Shown piece by piece: positions 11,127 through 19,281 of a stretch of 64,000 nt of DNA. This DNA is from Enterobacterales bacterium (GTDB taxonomy: Bacteria > Pseudomonadota > Gammaproteobacteria > Enterobacterales > Kangiellaceae): the NCBI GenBank assembly GCA_030949565.1, contig JAUZSK010000060.1, positions 1 to 64,000 of the forward strand, written 5' to 3'. A model generated the notes under the pieces. It was not told where the DNA came from. It saw nothing but the letters and a program-made list of their open reading frames with translations, and made no database searches. A program made the position numbers and the translations under genes. Each line of letters starts with the position of its first letter. Within the stretch, counting starts at the first letter, position 1.

Positions 11127-11158
11127 ATGCTTTAGAGTGTAAAACTTAAAGCATTTTT
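11127..11158 (+). terminator. Rho-independent terminator downstream of dsbD
   Basis: ATGCTTTA, a 12-base loop and TAAAGCAT are followed by a T run (11154-11158). It lies 110 bases after the dsbD stop. Confidence 0.55.
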
Positions 11159-11245
11159 CTCAATCTTTTCTGTAGACTCCTTATCCTTTTGCATTTTTCT
11201 ACTCAGTTACACCCTGAGCCACTCATTATCAGTTAAATTTTATCT

Positions 11246-11275
11246 AATACGAAACGTATTTTATGTATAACATAA
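11246..11275. promoter_or_regulatory. Tandem palindromes, candidate operator of the XRE regulator
   Basis: AATACGAAACGTATT (11246-11260) is a perfect inverted repeat with a three-base centre. It is followed at once by TTATGTATAACATAA (11261-11275), a near-perfect palindrome. They lie 45-74 bases before the XRE gene, where an autoregulatory operator would sit. A weak TTGTTT/TACTGT promoter pair follows at about 11284-11312. Confidence 0.45.
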
Positions 11276-11319
11276 ATAATTACTTGTTTAACATAAAATA
11301 AACTGCTACTGTTATAGGC

Positions 11320-11532
11320 ATGAGCATACAAATCAATATTGATGTACAAATGGCCAAGAAAAAGGTATCCCTTACGGAACTTTCTGAACGTGTCGGGATT
11401 TCGATGACCAATCTGTCGCTACTTAAAACAGGCAAGGTTAAAGGTATTCGTTTTGCGACTTTATCAAAAATATGCGGCGTTTTGGACTGTCAGCCAGGGG
11501 ACATTTTAGAGTACATCAATGAGCAGCAATAA
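11320..11532 (+). CDS. Small XRE-family (Cro/CI-type) transcriptional regulator
   Basis: This 70-residue protein is almost entirely one helix-turn-helix domain: VSLTELSERVGISMTNLSLLKTGKVKG forms the first helices and recognition helix, and TLSKICGVLDCQPGDILEYI the C-terminal helices. Such YozG-like regulators usually accompany a DUF2975 membrane protein, and here the next gene (24 bases on) is one. Palindromes upstream suggest autoregulation. The inducing signal is not known. Confidence 0.9.
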   Translation: MSIQINIDVQMAKKKVSLTELSERVGISMTNLSLLKTGKVKGIRFATLSKICGVLDCQPGDILEYINEQQ

Positions 11533-11556
11533 GAGAATGTTAAATGGGAGCATCTT

Positions 11557-12147
11557 ATGAAAAATAATGATTATTTATTACCAGCAATAGCCGCAATAGG
11601 GGTGGCTATTTTATATCCCTTGTATTGGATTGTTGTTGTTAATCTGGATCAATTCAGTTTTACCGGTAGTTTTAGCCATTCACCATCGGTGGTGTCTAGT
11701 TTTATTTTATTAGCGGTGGGAACGCTTTCTTTCTATCTCTATTATGGCTTTATGCAACTGCTGCATGACCAACACGATTTTAAGGGTGCCGATATCGCTT
11801 TAATTTCAATCCTAGTGATCACTGTAATTTTCTATCTAGGTACTTTTTTGCTTGAACTAGCCACACCGTGGTTGGGCGAAGATTTAGTTAATGGACTAAC
11901 CACTTGGTTACTAATACTAAGCATTATTATTTACGGTGTAGTTGATATATTGTTGGCTATTATTTTACTGCGCCAGCGAGATAATCTTTCGAGTCTAATA
12001 AATGCTTTTGCAATCATTAATTTAATTATGGGCATTATGGAAGTATCAATAATATTTTCATTTGCAACACTGGTGATTTTTCCGCTGGTAGCAATTGTTT
12101 TAGCCATGGTGTTCTTACGCAAGCCAGAGATGATTGAAATAGTATAG
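11557..12147 (+). CDS. DUF2975-type four-helix membrane protein
   Basis: The 196-residue protein has four to five hydrophobic segments: residues 9-29 (AIAAIGVAILYPLYWIVVV), about 47-67, 82-104, 115-138 and 144-190. Length, layout and pairing with a small XRE regulator match DUF2975 proteins. No catalytic motif is seen. It probably forms an operon with the upstream regulator, since the gap is only 24 bases and there is no terminator between them. It may act as a sensor or target of the regulator; function unknown. Confidence 0.75.
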   Translation: MKNNDYLLPAIAAIGVAILYPLYWIVVVNLDQFSFTGSFSHSPSVVSSFILLAVGTLSFYLYYGFMQLLHDQHDFKGADIALISILVITVIFYLGTFLLELATPWLGEDLVNGLTTWLLILSIIIYGVVDILLAIILLRQRDNLSSLINAFAIINLIMGIMEVSIIFSFATLVIFPLVAIVLAMVFLRKPEMIEIV

Positions 12148-13204
12148 TGAGTAATCAGATTAAGCATGATAACGGTTATAGAGTAAGAACATCGACTCAG
12201 TATGACAATAACCGCTAACGTTTTTAGGCTAAGAGGTGTCGTTTACTTTATAATCTAAAGCTATTTATTAAATTGAGATCTGTTGCACTTAGAACATGAA
12301 ATCAGCGATTGTAATGCGCGACGAAAGATCTGACCCTAGCAGTCCAGCAAGTCCAAGCTTGATGTCGTTGCCTAGTGAGAGTAATCTACAACCGCTGGTA
12401 GGTTAACTATTGTTCTAACAAAAGGAGTTTGCTCATGATCTCTCACCCCAATCGTCTCTCCAATATTGATATGCTACGAAGAACAATACTAGACACTCAC
12501 TATCTGGCAAATCTCCTACAAAGACAATGGTCAATGTCTCACAAGGATTTCAGAAATTGCCTGCATAAATAATAGGTGATTCAGGTTACGATTATGCTCT
12601 AGGTTATTTTTCAAGGAATAAGTATGGCAATAAAACGCAGCGAATTAATCGATAGTGAAACACAGGCTATTACCATCTTATAAGTAGCTGTGTTAGGCGG
12701 ACTTTTCTTTGTGGGGTGGATAAAGCAAAGATGCCCAATCACATCAAATCCTAAACCTTCAATCCCATCAATGGCTCGGTCAAGTGCAACACTTTGGCAC
12801 TCATCAGGGTTATTTGGTTTGAAAATTGCTACTTTTACAGCAATAAGCTGAGGTAATGAAGAAAAAATGGCTGAAGGGCTTTAAAACCTGTCGAAAATTG
12901 ACAATTTAGCAGCCAAAAACCGAATATAAACCTCAAAAATACCCAACTCCAGCCGCTAATAGGCTATTTTTTGCCCATAAATCAGTAGGTTACACTGAAA
13001 ACCCTAAATATCTACCAGAAATACCGACTGTTTTGATAGTTTCTTTTTATTAGCAAGCTAAATAAAGCTCGGTTTTACTCAGTTTTCTTGGTTTTCTGGC
13101 TGTCTACTATTGGTTTGTTACAGGCTCTAAAATGATGATATACCCTAGTGTTGAAATGCGAGTTAACGTAAATAATGCCACCTAACATTCTTTTAATAAT
13201 TATG
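12148..13204. other. Gene-poor accessory DNA upstream of the toxin-antitoxin pair
   Basis: About 1.05 kb with no convincing long gene. It contains a 45-codon frame with a strong ribosome site (12435-12572), a 19-codon frame at 12624 that begins MAIKRSEL (reminiscent of, but far too short for, an HsdM start), and an open minus-strand stretch at about 12600-12880 encoding PNNPDECQSVALDRAIDG with no clear start. Base composition is AT-rich. I read it as remnants of past insertions. Confidence 0.5.
12435..12572 (+). CDS. Possible 45-residue small protein
   Basis: The ATG is preceded by AAAGGAG with eight-base spacing, the best ribosome-binding site in the gene-poor stretch. The product starts MISHPNRLSNIDMLRRTIL and ends RNCLHK; it is basic, without membrane segment or known motif. 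The strong start signal and the intact frame are the only support, so it may equally be the head of a lost gene. Confidence 0.3.
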   Translation: MISHPNRLSNIDMLRRTILDTHYLANLLQRQWSMSHKDFRNCLHK

Positions 13205-13237
13205 CTATGATATACGTATAATACATGTATATCATAG
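13205..13237. promoter_or_regulatory. Operator/promoter of the toxin-antitoxin operon
   Basis: CTATGATATAC (13205-13215) and GTATATCATAG (13227-13237) are a perfect 11-base inverted repeat around an 11-base centre containing TATAAT (13217-13222). Placed immediately before the antitoxin start, this fits a promoter whose -10 box lies under a ribbon-helix-helix repressor site. Confidence 0.65.
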
Positions 13238-13247
13238 AGTGTTTATC

Positions 13248-13460
13248 ATGCTAGCTATTCGATTATCAGAAGAGATTGAGAACAGGCTTTCTTTTTTGGC
13301 CGCTAAAACAGGCCGCACTAAAACTTTTTATGCCAAGGAAGCCATCCTTAAACATTTGGCCGAGATGGAAGATAAGTATTTGGCCATTGATCGTATTGAA
13401 AATCCAGGCAAACGCTGGACTCTAGACGAGGTGGAGCAAGAACTTGACGTGGCTCATTGA
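13248..13460 (+). CDS. Ribbon-helix-helix antitoxin, RelB type
   Basis: This 70-residue protein starts MLAIRLSEEIENRLSFLA, the beta strand and first helix of a ribbon-helix-helix DNA-binding domain. RTKTFYAKEAILKHLAEMED follows, and then a C-terminal toxin-binding tail (RWTLDEVEQEL). The ATG at 13248 is chosen over a GTG at 13239 because the RHH strand normally begins at once. It overlaps the toxin start by 17 bases, as in many TA operons, and probably represses its own promoter through the palindrome just upstream. Confidence 0.85.
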   Translation: MLAIRLSEEIENRLSFLAAKTGRTKTFYAKEAILKHLAEMEDKYLAIDRIENPGKRWTLDEVEQELDVAH

Positions 13461-13710
13461 GTTTGACGATGCAGCGCTTAAAGAGCTTCGTAAACTCGAC
13501 AAACAAGCACAGAATGAAATTCTAAAATATCTTCGAGAACGAATAGCCACTGATGAAGATCCCCGTCGATTTGGTAAGCCTCTGTCTCGCAATCTGGCGG
13601 GACTATGGCGCTATCGCATTCGGAATTATCGCCTCGTTTGTAATATTGAAGATCACAGATTAGTTGTTTTAGTTTTGCGTGCCGCTCACCGTAAAGATGT
13701 TTATGATTAA
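13444..13710 (+). CDS. RelE/ParE-superfamily toxin
   Basis: The 88-residue basic protein has WLIEFDDAALKELRKLDKQAQNEILKYL at the N-terminus and LAGLWRYRIRNYRLVCNIED plus RAAHRKDVYD at the C-terminus. This is the RelE mRNA-interferase pattern, with the basic residues and C-terminal H/R/Y cluster used for ribosome-dependent mRNA cleavage. It starts at TTG inside the antitoxin gene, which suggests translational coupling. The frame is intact, so the pair may be functional. ParE-type activity cannot be excluded from sequence alone. Confidence 0.87.
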   Translation: MTWLIEFDDAALKELRKLDKQAQNEILKYLRERIATDEDPRRFGKPLSRNLAGLWRYRIRNYRLVCNIEDHRLVVLVLRAAHRKDVYD

Positions 13711-13779
13711 TTAATCTTTCTCTAATTATTGTGAAAATTTGACTTGAATTCGTATGCGAGACATCTCAAAGTTTCCTGT

Positions 13780-13786
13780 CTACTAC
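13780..13786 (+). repeat. Target-site duplication, left copy
   Basis: CTACTAC lies directly outside the left inverted repeat of the IS element and recurs at 15565-15571 directly outside the right one. Confidence 0.6.
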
Positions 13787-15564
13787 CTGTCATTCCGCAC
13801 CTAGTTAATCGAATAAGTCCCATCAAAAATACCCTTAAAGGATCTCGATTTGCGATATAATGCCAATTAAATCAAATAGTTATTGACACAGCCTGCTTGA
13901 TTTGATCTATTGTTTCTTTTGAACGTCGGAAACACTATGTCAACGTCTTATTCAACAAAAGGACTCGATCATTTAGGTCTCGTCGCTGGTATGTGCAAAG
14001 AGTTAGGGTTGCCCAATTCTTCGATCAAGCTCATCCTAATCAAAGCGAATACCGCAATATCTCTTGCGGAGAATTGGTCGTTTCTATGCTGTTAAATGGC
14101 TTGGGATTTGTTGGTCGAACACTGCATATGTATCCCGAATATTTTGCAGAAAAACCGGTTGAGCGGTTGATTAGAAAGGGGATCAAGGCTGAGCATATTA
14201 ATGATGATGCGCTTGGACGTTGTCTTGATCAGCTCTATGAAACCGGTGTATCAAAACTCTATCAGGGATTGTCGGAGAAAGTCGTCACTTACCTCGGCTT
14301 ACCTTTGCGAGGGGTTAATCTTGACTCCACTAGCTTACATGTAGACGGTCAATATCATACCGACGGCTCAGAGATCAATGCTATCAAACTTGTCCGAGGC
14401 TATAGCCGCGATCATCGTCCTGAGCTTAACCAAGTGGTGCTCAATTTGATCACTGAAAATCAAGCGGGTATTCCGGTTTATATGCAAGCTGCCAGCGGTA
14501 ATGTTAATGATGCAGAGGGCTTCAAAAAATCGTTAAATCACATATTAAAAGCCTAAAAGCCGCTCAGAAAAGTCGATACTTTATTGCAGACGCAGCCCTT
14601 TATGTGGCAGAAACCATTCAATCGTTAGAGCAACAAAAACAATTGTTTATCACCCGTGTGCCACAAAAGATCACCTAAGCCAAAACAGTTAATTGCCGAA
14701 CATGATCCCGCCACATTCGAACCGATCAGCGAAGGCTACAGCGGCAAATGGTTTGACTCAGATTATGGCGGAGTTCAACAACGCTGGCTACTCATTCGCA
14801 GTGAACAAGCCACTAAACGAGAGCAAAAAACACTCGACAAAAAATACTAAAAACCACCGAGCAATCAATCAAAGCTTTTAAAAACTCTGCCAGCAACGTT
14901 TTGCCTGCACCACCGATGCAAACAAAGCGTTAAACGACTGGGAAAAACAACAAAACATGATCACGGTTCATAACTCAGCGATCATCAGTATCGATGTGTA
15001 TAAAAAATAGCGGTCGCCCCAAACGCGAGCAAACGCCCATTCGAATAGATTACCAGATCAGCGGGGATCTGGCTTGTGACTTACAAAAAAGAGCAACATT
15101 ACTCGCCCAAAAGGTCTGTTTATTCTTGCCACGAATGACTGCTCAAAAACACTCACTATGAACAAAATGTTGAGCCTTTACAAATCGCAACAAAGTGTTG
15201 AAAAAGGCTTTCGTTTCTTAAAAAGCCCCGACTTTTAACCTCATCACTTTACCTAAAAAGCCAGAGCGAATTGAAGCGTTATTAATGATCATGACTTGCT
15301 GCTTGATGATTTATGCGGCATTGGAGCATAAGATCAGAGAAGAGTTAAAAACAAAAAAGTGTATTTTCCTGACATGAAGAAGAAGCCCAGCCAACGCCCC
15401 ACCGCTCGTTGGGTGTTCTTTTGTTTTCAGGGAATTCATGTCTTGACCATTGATGATAGCGAACGACATGTGGTTAATTTACAGCCTAGACACCAGACGA
15501 TTATTAACTGCCTAGGAGATATTTATCAGCAGATTTATTCCTAAAACTGGGTGCGGAATGTCGG
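13787..15564 (+). mobile_element. Decayed IS1634-family insertion sequence, 1778 bp
   Basis: The ends are imperfect inverted repeats: CTGTCATTCCGCACCTAG at 13787-13804, and at 15547-15564 the complement of CCGACATTCCGCACCCAG, matching at 15 of 18 positions. Both sides carry the same 7-base flank CTACTAC. The interior encodes one transposase on the plus strand, broken by many frameshifts. There is no passenger gene. Ends and target repeat are still recognisable, so insertion is not ancient, but transposition by its own enzyme is very unlikely. Confidence 0.85.
13937..15544 (+). pseudogene. IS1634-type transposase, multiply frameshifted
   Basis: Pieces in all three frames line up with one DDE transposase of about 535 residues. 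They are MSTSYSTKGLDHLGLVAGM (DUF4277-like head), then from about 14009 AQFFDQAHPNQSEYRNISCG to PVYMQAASGNVNDAEGF, KAAQKSRYFIADAALYVAE, PATFEPISEGYSGKWFDSDY, and finally SQQSVEKGFRFLKSPDF and a C-terminal tail ending GDIYQQIYS. The likely catalytic acidic residues lie in VNLDSTSLHVDG, FIADAALY and the EKGFRFLK segment. Breaks occur at about 14008, 14525, 14685, 14845, 14890, 15008 and further on. This density exceeds that in the chromosomal genes around it, so this one is a genuine relic. Confidence 0.85.
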
Positions 15565-15571
15565 CTACTAC
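15565..15571 (+). repeat. Target-site duplication, right copy
   Basis: CTACTAC, the partner of 13780-13786, lies directly outside the right inverted repeat of the IS element. Confidence 0.6.
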
Positions 15572-15577
15572 TGGTCA

Positions 15578-15635
15578 TTTTAGTAGTACCAACTTTAACA
15601 CTATTCGTCTGGTACTACTTAAGGTACTACTAAAA
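15578..15635. repeat. GGTACTAC repeats beside tRNA-Leu, integrase arm-site-like
   Basis: TTTTAGTAGTACC (15578-15590) and GGTACTACTAAAA (15623-15635) are perfect inverted repeats, with a further direct copy GGTACTACTTAA at 15611-15622. They lie about 105-165 bases beyond the 3' end of tRNA-Leu, a common site for genomic islands. Clustered GGTACTAC motifs resemble arm-type binding sites of tyrosine integrases. No integrase gene is present in the window. Confidence 0.45.
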
Positions 15636-15676
15636 CAATCAGGTATCACAAAACATTATTAGATTTTACCAGACAT

Positions 15677-15717
15677 AAAAAAGCCGGAAAGCCTTATTAA
15701 GGGTGTTCCGGCTTTTA
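15677..15717 (-). terminator. Terminator of the tpiA-secG-tRNA-Leu unit
   Basis: On the minus strand AAAAGCCGGAA, a 16-base loop and TTCCGGCTTTT run into TTTTTT. It is a strong hairpin 24 bases after the tRNA 3' end, and the A-rich left flank could let it work in both directions. Confidence 0.75.
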
Positions 15718-15740
15718 TTGGTTCTTACTGAACCTAGTAG

Positions 15741-15826
15741 TGGTGCGGATGGTGGGACTTGAACCCACACAGCCATAGGCTACCACCCCCTCAAGATGGC
15801 GCGTCTACCAATTCCGCCACATCCGC
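15741..15826 (-). tRNA. tRNA-Leu (anticodon GAG), CCA encoded
   Basis: The minus-strand sequence folds as a class II tRNA with a long variable arm. The acceptor GCGGATG pairs with CATCCGC before the encoded CCA. The D arm is followed by the anticodon stem CCATC/GGTGG with loop TTGAGGG, giving anticodon GAG (15790-15792). The T loop has GGTTCAAGTCC. The position after secG is the same as leuU (GAG) in E. coli. Confidence 0.96.
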
Positions 15827-15851
15827 AAGTTCTGTTGTTGCGTTAGCCAGG

Positions 15852-16328
15852 TTATTGGTTGCCGCCGTCTTTCTTTGATTCTTGGATTTGTTCTTTCGTT
15901 GTGGCCTGGTCAGTTTGCTTGGCGCTATCCGTTTCAACGGCTGCTGGCTCAGTAGATTCAATTGTATCAGAAGTAGCATCTGCAGGAGGCGCAGCTTCAA
16001 GTGAATCTGTGGCGACATCCGCTGGTGGTAATTCTGAATTAACATCAGTTTTGGCCGCTACGGGTTCCGCGTCAAAAATTTCATCTTTGATGATTTTAGG
16101 CTCTGAGTTTAAATAGCTAATGCTCAGTGCAATGCCAAAAAATAAAATGGCTAAGATGGTGGTGGCTTTAGTGAGTGCGTTACCCGACCCGGCTGCACCG
16201 AATACAGTATTTGCACCACCGGCACCAAAGGAAGCACCCATTTCGGCACCTTTACCCTGTTGAATAAGAATAATGCCGACCAATGCGATGGCGACGACCA
16301 AATAAACGATTAAGATGATTTCTTGCAT
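15852..16328 (-). CDS. secG: Preprotein translocase subunit SecG
   Basis: SecG is the third core subunit of the SecYEG channel. The first 90 residues hold two membrane helices (EIILIVYLVVAIALVGIILIQ and ATTILAILFFGIALSISYL) with the conserved loop QQGKGAEMGASFGAGGANTVFGAAGSGN between them. A roughly 65-residue acidic Ala/Glu/Thr-rich tail follows, which makes the protein longer (158 residues) than the usual 110. It lies 4 bases after tpiA and before tRNA-Leu, the enteric order. Confidence 0.95.
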   Translation of the reverse strand: MQEIILIVYLVVAIALVGIILIQQGKGAEMGASFGAGGANTVFGAAGSGNALTKATTILAILFFGIALSISYLNSEPKIIKDEIFDAEPVAAKTDVNSELPPADVATDSLEAAPPADATSDTIESTEPAAVETDSAKQTDQATTKEQIQESKKDGGNQ

Positions 16329-16332
16329 TTTA

Positions 16333-17094
16333 TTATCCTGCTGCGGAAACGATGTGTAAAAATTCTTCGGCTTTTAGTGATGCGCCACCGATAAGGCCGC
16401 CGTCTATGTCAGCTTGCTCGAGCAAACGCTCGGCATTGCTGGCATTCATGCTGCCACCGTATAAAATTTGTAAATTTTCTGCGATTTGTTTGTCTTGCTG
16501 CGCAAACCAAGCTCGCAATGCTTGATGAACCTCTTGTGCTTGCTCTGGTGAGGCCGTTTTACCCGTCCCTATCGCCCAAATGGGCTCGTAAGCCACCACC
16601 GCATTAGCAAAAGCCTGAATACCGACTTTATTTACCACGGCTTCACATTGTGCAGTTAAAACGTCCAATGTGGCGCCTGCTTCGCGCTGCTCTAGGCTCT
16701 CTCCCACACATAATATGGGCATTATTTCATATTTTAAAGCGGCTTCAAACTTTAACGCCACTATTTCGTCGCTTTCGCCAAAGATATCGCGTCTTTCAGA
16801 GTGTCCAACAAGCACCGTGTTCACTTGATAATCCTTGAGCATACTCATACTTATTTCGCCAGTATAAGCACCACTATCCAGCCAATGGGCATTTTGTACA
16901 CCTAACTTGACTTGGCTATGAGTCATTAGCTTGCTGACGTCAGACAGATGGATGCTTGGCACACAAATGAGTATGTCTCTAGCATCCGAACCAGAGGTTG
17001 ACGCAACAATATGGCTGGCTAGTAATATTGCCTCAGAGCGATTGGTATTCATCTTCCAATTGCCTGCTATGAGTTTTGGTCTATTTTGGTTCAT
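16333..17094 (-). CDS. tpiA: Triosephosphate isomerase
   Basis: TpiA interconverts dihydroxyacetone phosphate and glyceraldehyde 3-phosphate. The 253-residue protein has the active-site lysine in AGNWKMN, the catalytic histidine in VLVGHSERR, the catalytic glutamate in VAYEPIWAIGTGKTAS and the phosphate-binding LYGGSMNASN and GGLIGGASL segments. It is first in the tpiA-secG-tRNA-Leu unit. In many gammaproteobacteria glmM lies upstream; here a GGDEF-EAL gene occupies that place. Confidence 0.97.
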   Translation of the reverse strand: MNQNRPKLIAGNWKMNTNRSEAILLASHIVASTSGSDARDILICVPSIHLSDVSKLMTHSQVKLGVQNAHWLDSGAYTGEISMSMLKDYQVNTVLVGHSERRDIFGESDEIVALKFEAALKYEIMPILCVGESLEQREAGATLDVLTAQCEAVVNKVGIQAFANAVVAYEPIWAIGTGKTASPEQAQEVHQALRAWFAQQDKQIAENLQILYGGSMNASNAERLLEQADIDGGLIGGASLKAEEFLHIVSAAG

Positions 17095-17188
17095 TTTAGT
17101 CTTTAAAATTTAGCCTCTAAAGCACACCCACGCAAAAGGGCGCAAATATTACCTGACTGATGCGCTAGATTCAACTGATTTCGCGGCT

Positions 17189-19281
17189 TTAGGACAGATT
17201 TTTCTTAGGCAGTATCCGATCCATGCGGTGTTCGCGCACAAATGTTTTGAATTCATCTTCTTTTAATGGTTTTGAGAAGTGATAACCTTGAATATCATCA
17301 CAGTGATTTTGCTGCAGAAAGCTGAATTGCTGCCAGGTTTCTACGCCTTCTGCGACCACTTCAAGACGTAGGCTTTTGGCCATAGAGATAATTGCCATAG
17401 TGATTGCGGTATCATCGTTATCAACGACGAGATCATCGACAAAAGATTGATCTATTTTGAGGGCGTCTAGGGGGAAGCGCCTTAAATAAGATAACGACGA
17501 ATAACCAGTACCGAAATCATCAATGGCTATTCGGATCTGCATGGCTTTGATTTTTTCAAGAACTTCGATAGCTTTATTGACGTCCCGCATCAACATGCTT
17601 TCAGTAATTTCGACCTCAAGACACTGTGGTGGTATATTATAATCCTTTAACATATTAGCAATTTGAGAGGCTAAATCAGCCTGCTTAAACTGCATGGCAG
17701 AGAGGTTAACTGCTAAGCGTATTTTCAATTGTTCTTGCAGGCAACTTGAAAGGACCATACAGGCATTTTCGAGTACCCAGTCACCAATTTCTTTGATCAG
17801 ACCACTGCTTTCAGCAATTGGGATAAACTCAACCGGGCTCACTTTTCCAAGAATCGGGTTTTCCCAACGCAGAAGCACTTCGGAACCGATGATGCGATTA
17901 GTAGCCAGGTTGAGTTGCGGTTGAAAAACCAAATAAAGTTCATGATTTTTTATGGCGCCGCGTAATTCGTTGACCACTTGATGACGGCGATTAGCTAACT
18001 GACTGAGATCGGCTTGGTAAAATTCATAGGTGTTTCGGCCAACTTCTTTGGCCTTATACATGGCGGCATCGGCGGCCTTCATTAGTGAATCAACATCCCC
18101 ACCATCGGTGGGATAAACGCAAACGCCAATGCTCACGGTGGTGTTCACTTCATAACTGGATAATTTAAAGGGAAGTTCAAAACTGGTGACAATTTTTTCA
18201 ACAATATCAATAACCTTGTCACTATCACTCTCTGCTATATGGTTGAGGATGATGACAAACTCATCGCCACCTAATCGAGCCAAAGTGTCTTCTGATCGTA
18301 TTTTTTCCTGTAGCCTTTGGCTGGTAGCTTTTAATAACTGATCACCGACGGCATGACCAAGGGAATCATTCACATCTTTAAAATGGTCTAGATCTAAAAA
18401 TAAAACGGCCACCAAGCTTTTAGTACGGGCGGCGCTTTTGAGCGCGTATTTGATGCGGTCCATGCAAAGCGCACGGTTAGGTAATTGAGTTAATGAGTCG
18501 TAATTTGCCAAATACTGGAGGTCTTTAACCGCTCGTTCTAGGCGACGGCGGTTAAGATGAAGCGCCTCGTTGGCGGCATCTCTCTCTAATTGGTTTTCTT
18601 CAATGGTTTCTAGCATTAGGTTAAATGATCGAGCAAGCGAACCATTTCATCGTCACCATAACGAGGGACTCGGATTGAATAGTTGCCACTTTGACTGACT
18701 TTACGGCTGATATTGTCTAATCCAACTAATCGCTCAGAGATGCTTTTTTGCATGCGGGTGGCGACAATATAAATAATGACAAACAGCGCTAATAGTACGA
18801 GTAAACTGGATAGGGCAAAGGTGCGGAGTTTTTGATCAAACACCTCTGTGGATATTTTTAGATAAACCACACCACGCATTCGATTCGTTTCACCAATAAT
18901 CTGCCAAATATGAAGGTATCTCGGTCCCCAGTAGTAATCGGTGGTGGCCTTAAATTCAACTTCGCTAATGTAGTTTTTGCCATTATTGTCGCGCATCGCT
19001 AGTTTTTGGCCGATGGCATCAAAGATAGCAGCACTAGAGTTGCCATCCATAACAATACTGTTGAGCACATCCATAATACTGGCGGTGTTTTTACGTATTA
19101 CCGCACCTTTGGCGTTTTCGGCTAGCAAACGGGCCTGGGTTTGGTAGTCATTGATCATGCTTTGCTTGTTGTTGTCGTAATAGTTAATGCCGACCACTAG
19201 AAAACCGACGCTTAAAGACAATAGGCAGATCGAGAGAATGATCATTAGCAATTGATTTTTTATGGTGCGACGCCAAAACAT
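17189..19281 (-). CDS. Membrane GGDEF-EAL c-di-GMP signalling protein; one frame break
   Basis: The gene reads as two frames joined near 18623-18625, where one extra base in the A/T run restores a HAMP ending (LLDHFNLMLETI) and a protein of about 697 residues. Residues 12-33 are a membrane helix, a periplasmic sensor of about 110 residues follows, then a second helix (about 158-180), HAMP, a GGDEF domain with intact ARLGGDEFVIIL, and an EAL-type domain. The EAL signature reads EVLLRW; EITESM, DDFGTGYSSLSYL, LKIDQSF and AEGVE are present, so phosphodiesterase activity is plausible. Both activities may exist, or one domain may regulate the other. Periplasmic ligand unknown. Confidence 0.88.

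Larger units (their letters stand above)
11018..11319. other. Intergenic region between dsbD and the XRE regulator
   Basis: No coding frame is seen. It holds a hairpin without a T tract at 11069-11093, the dsbD terminator at 11127-11158, and palindromes at 11246-11275 that probably belong to the XRE gene promoter. Confidence 0.6.

Noticed and set aside
12690-13195. Integron attC-like GTTAGGC and ACCTAAC motifs
   Set aside because: The two motifs are about 500 bases apart and in the wrong order, with no imperfect palindrome between them; likely chance.
18616-19281. Separate small sensor gene next to a soluble GGDEF-EAL gene
   Set aside because: One base restores a normal HAMP end (DHFNLMLETI) joining both, so a single membrane protein is far more likely.
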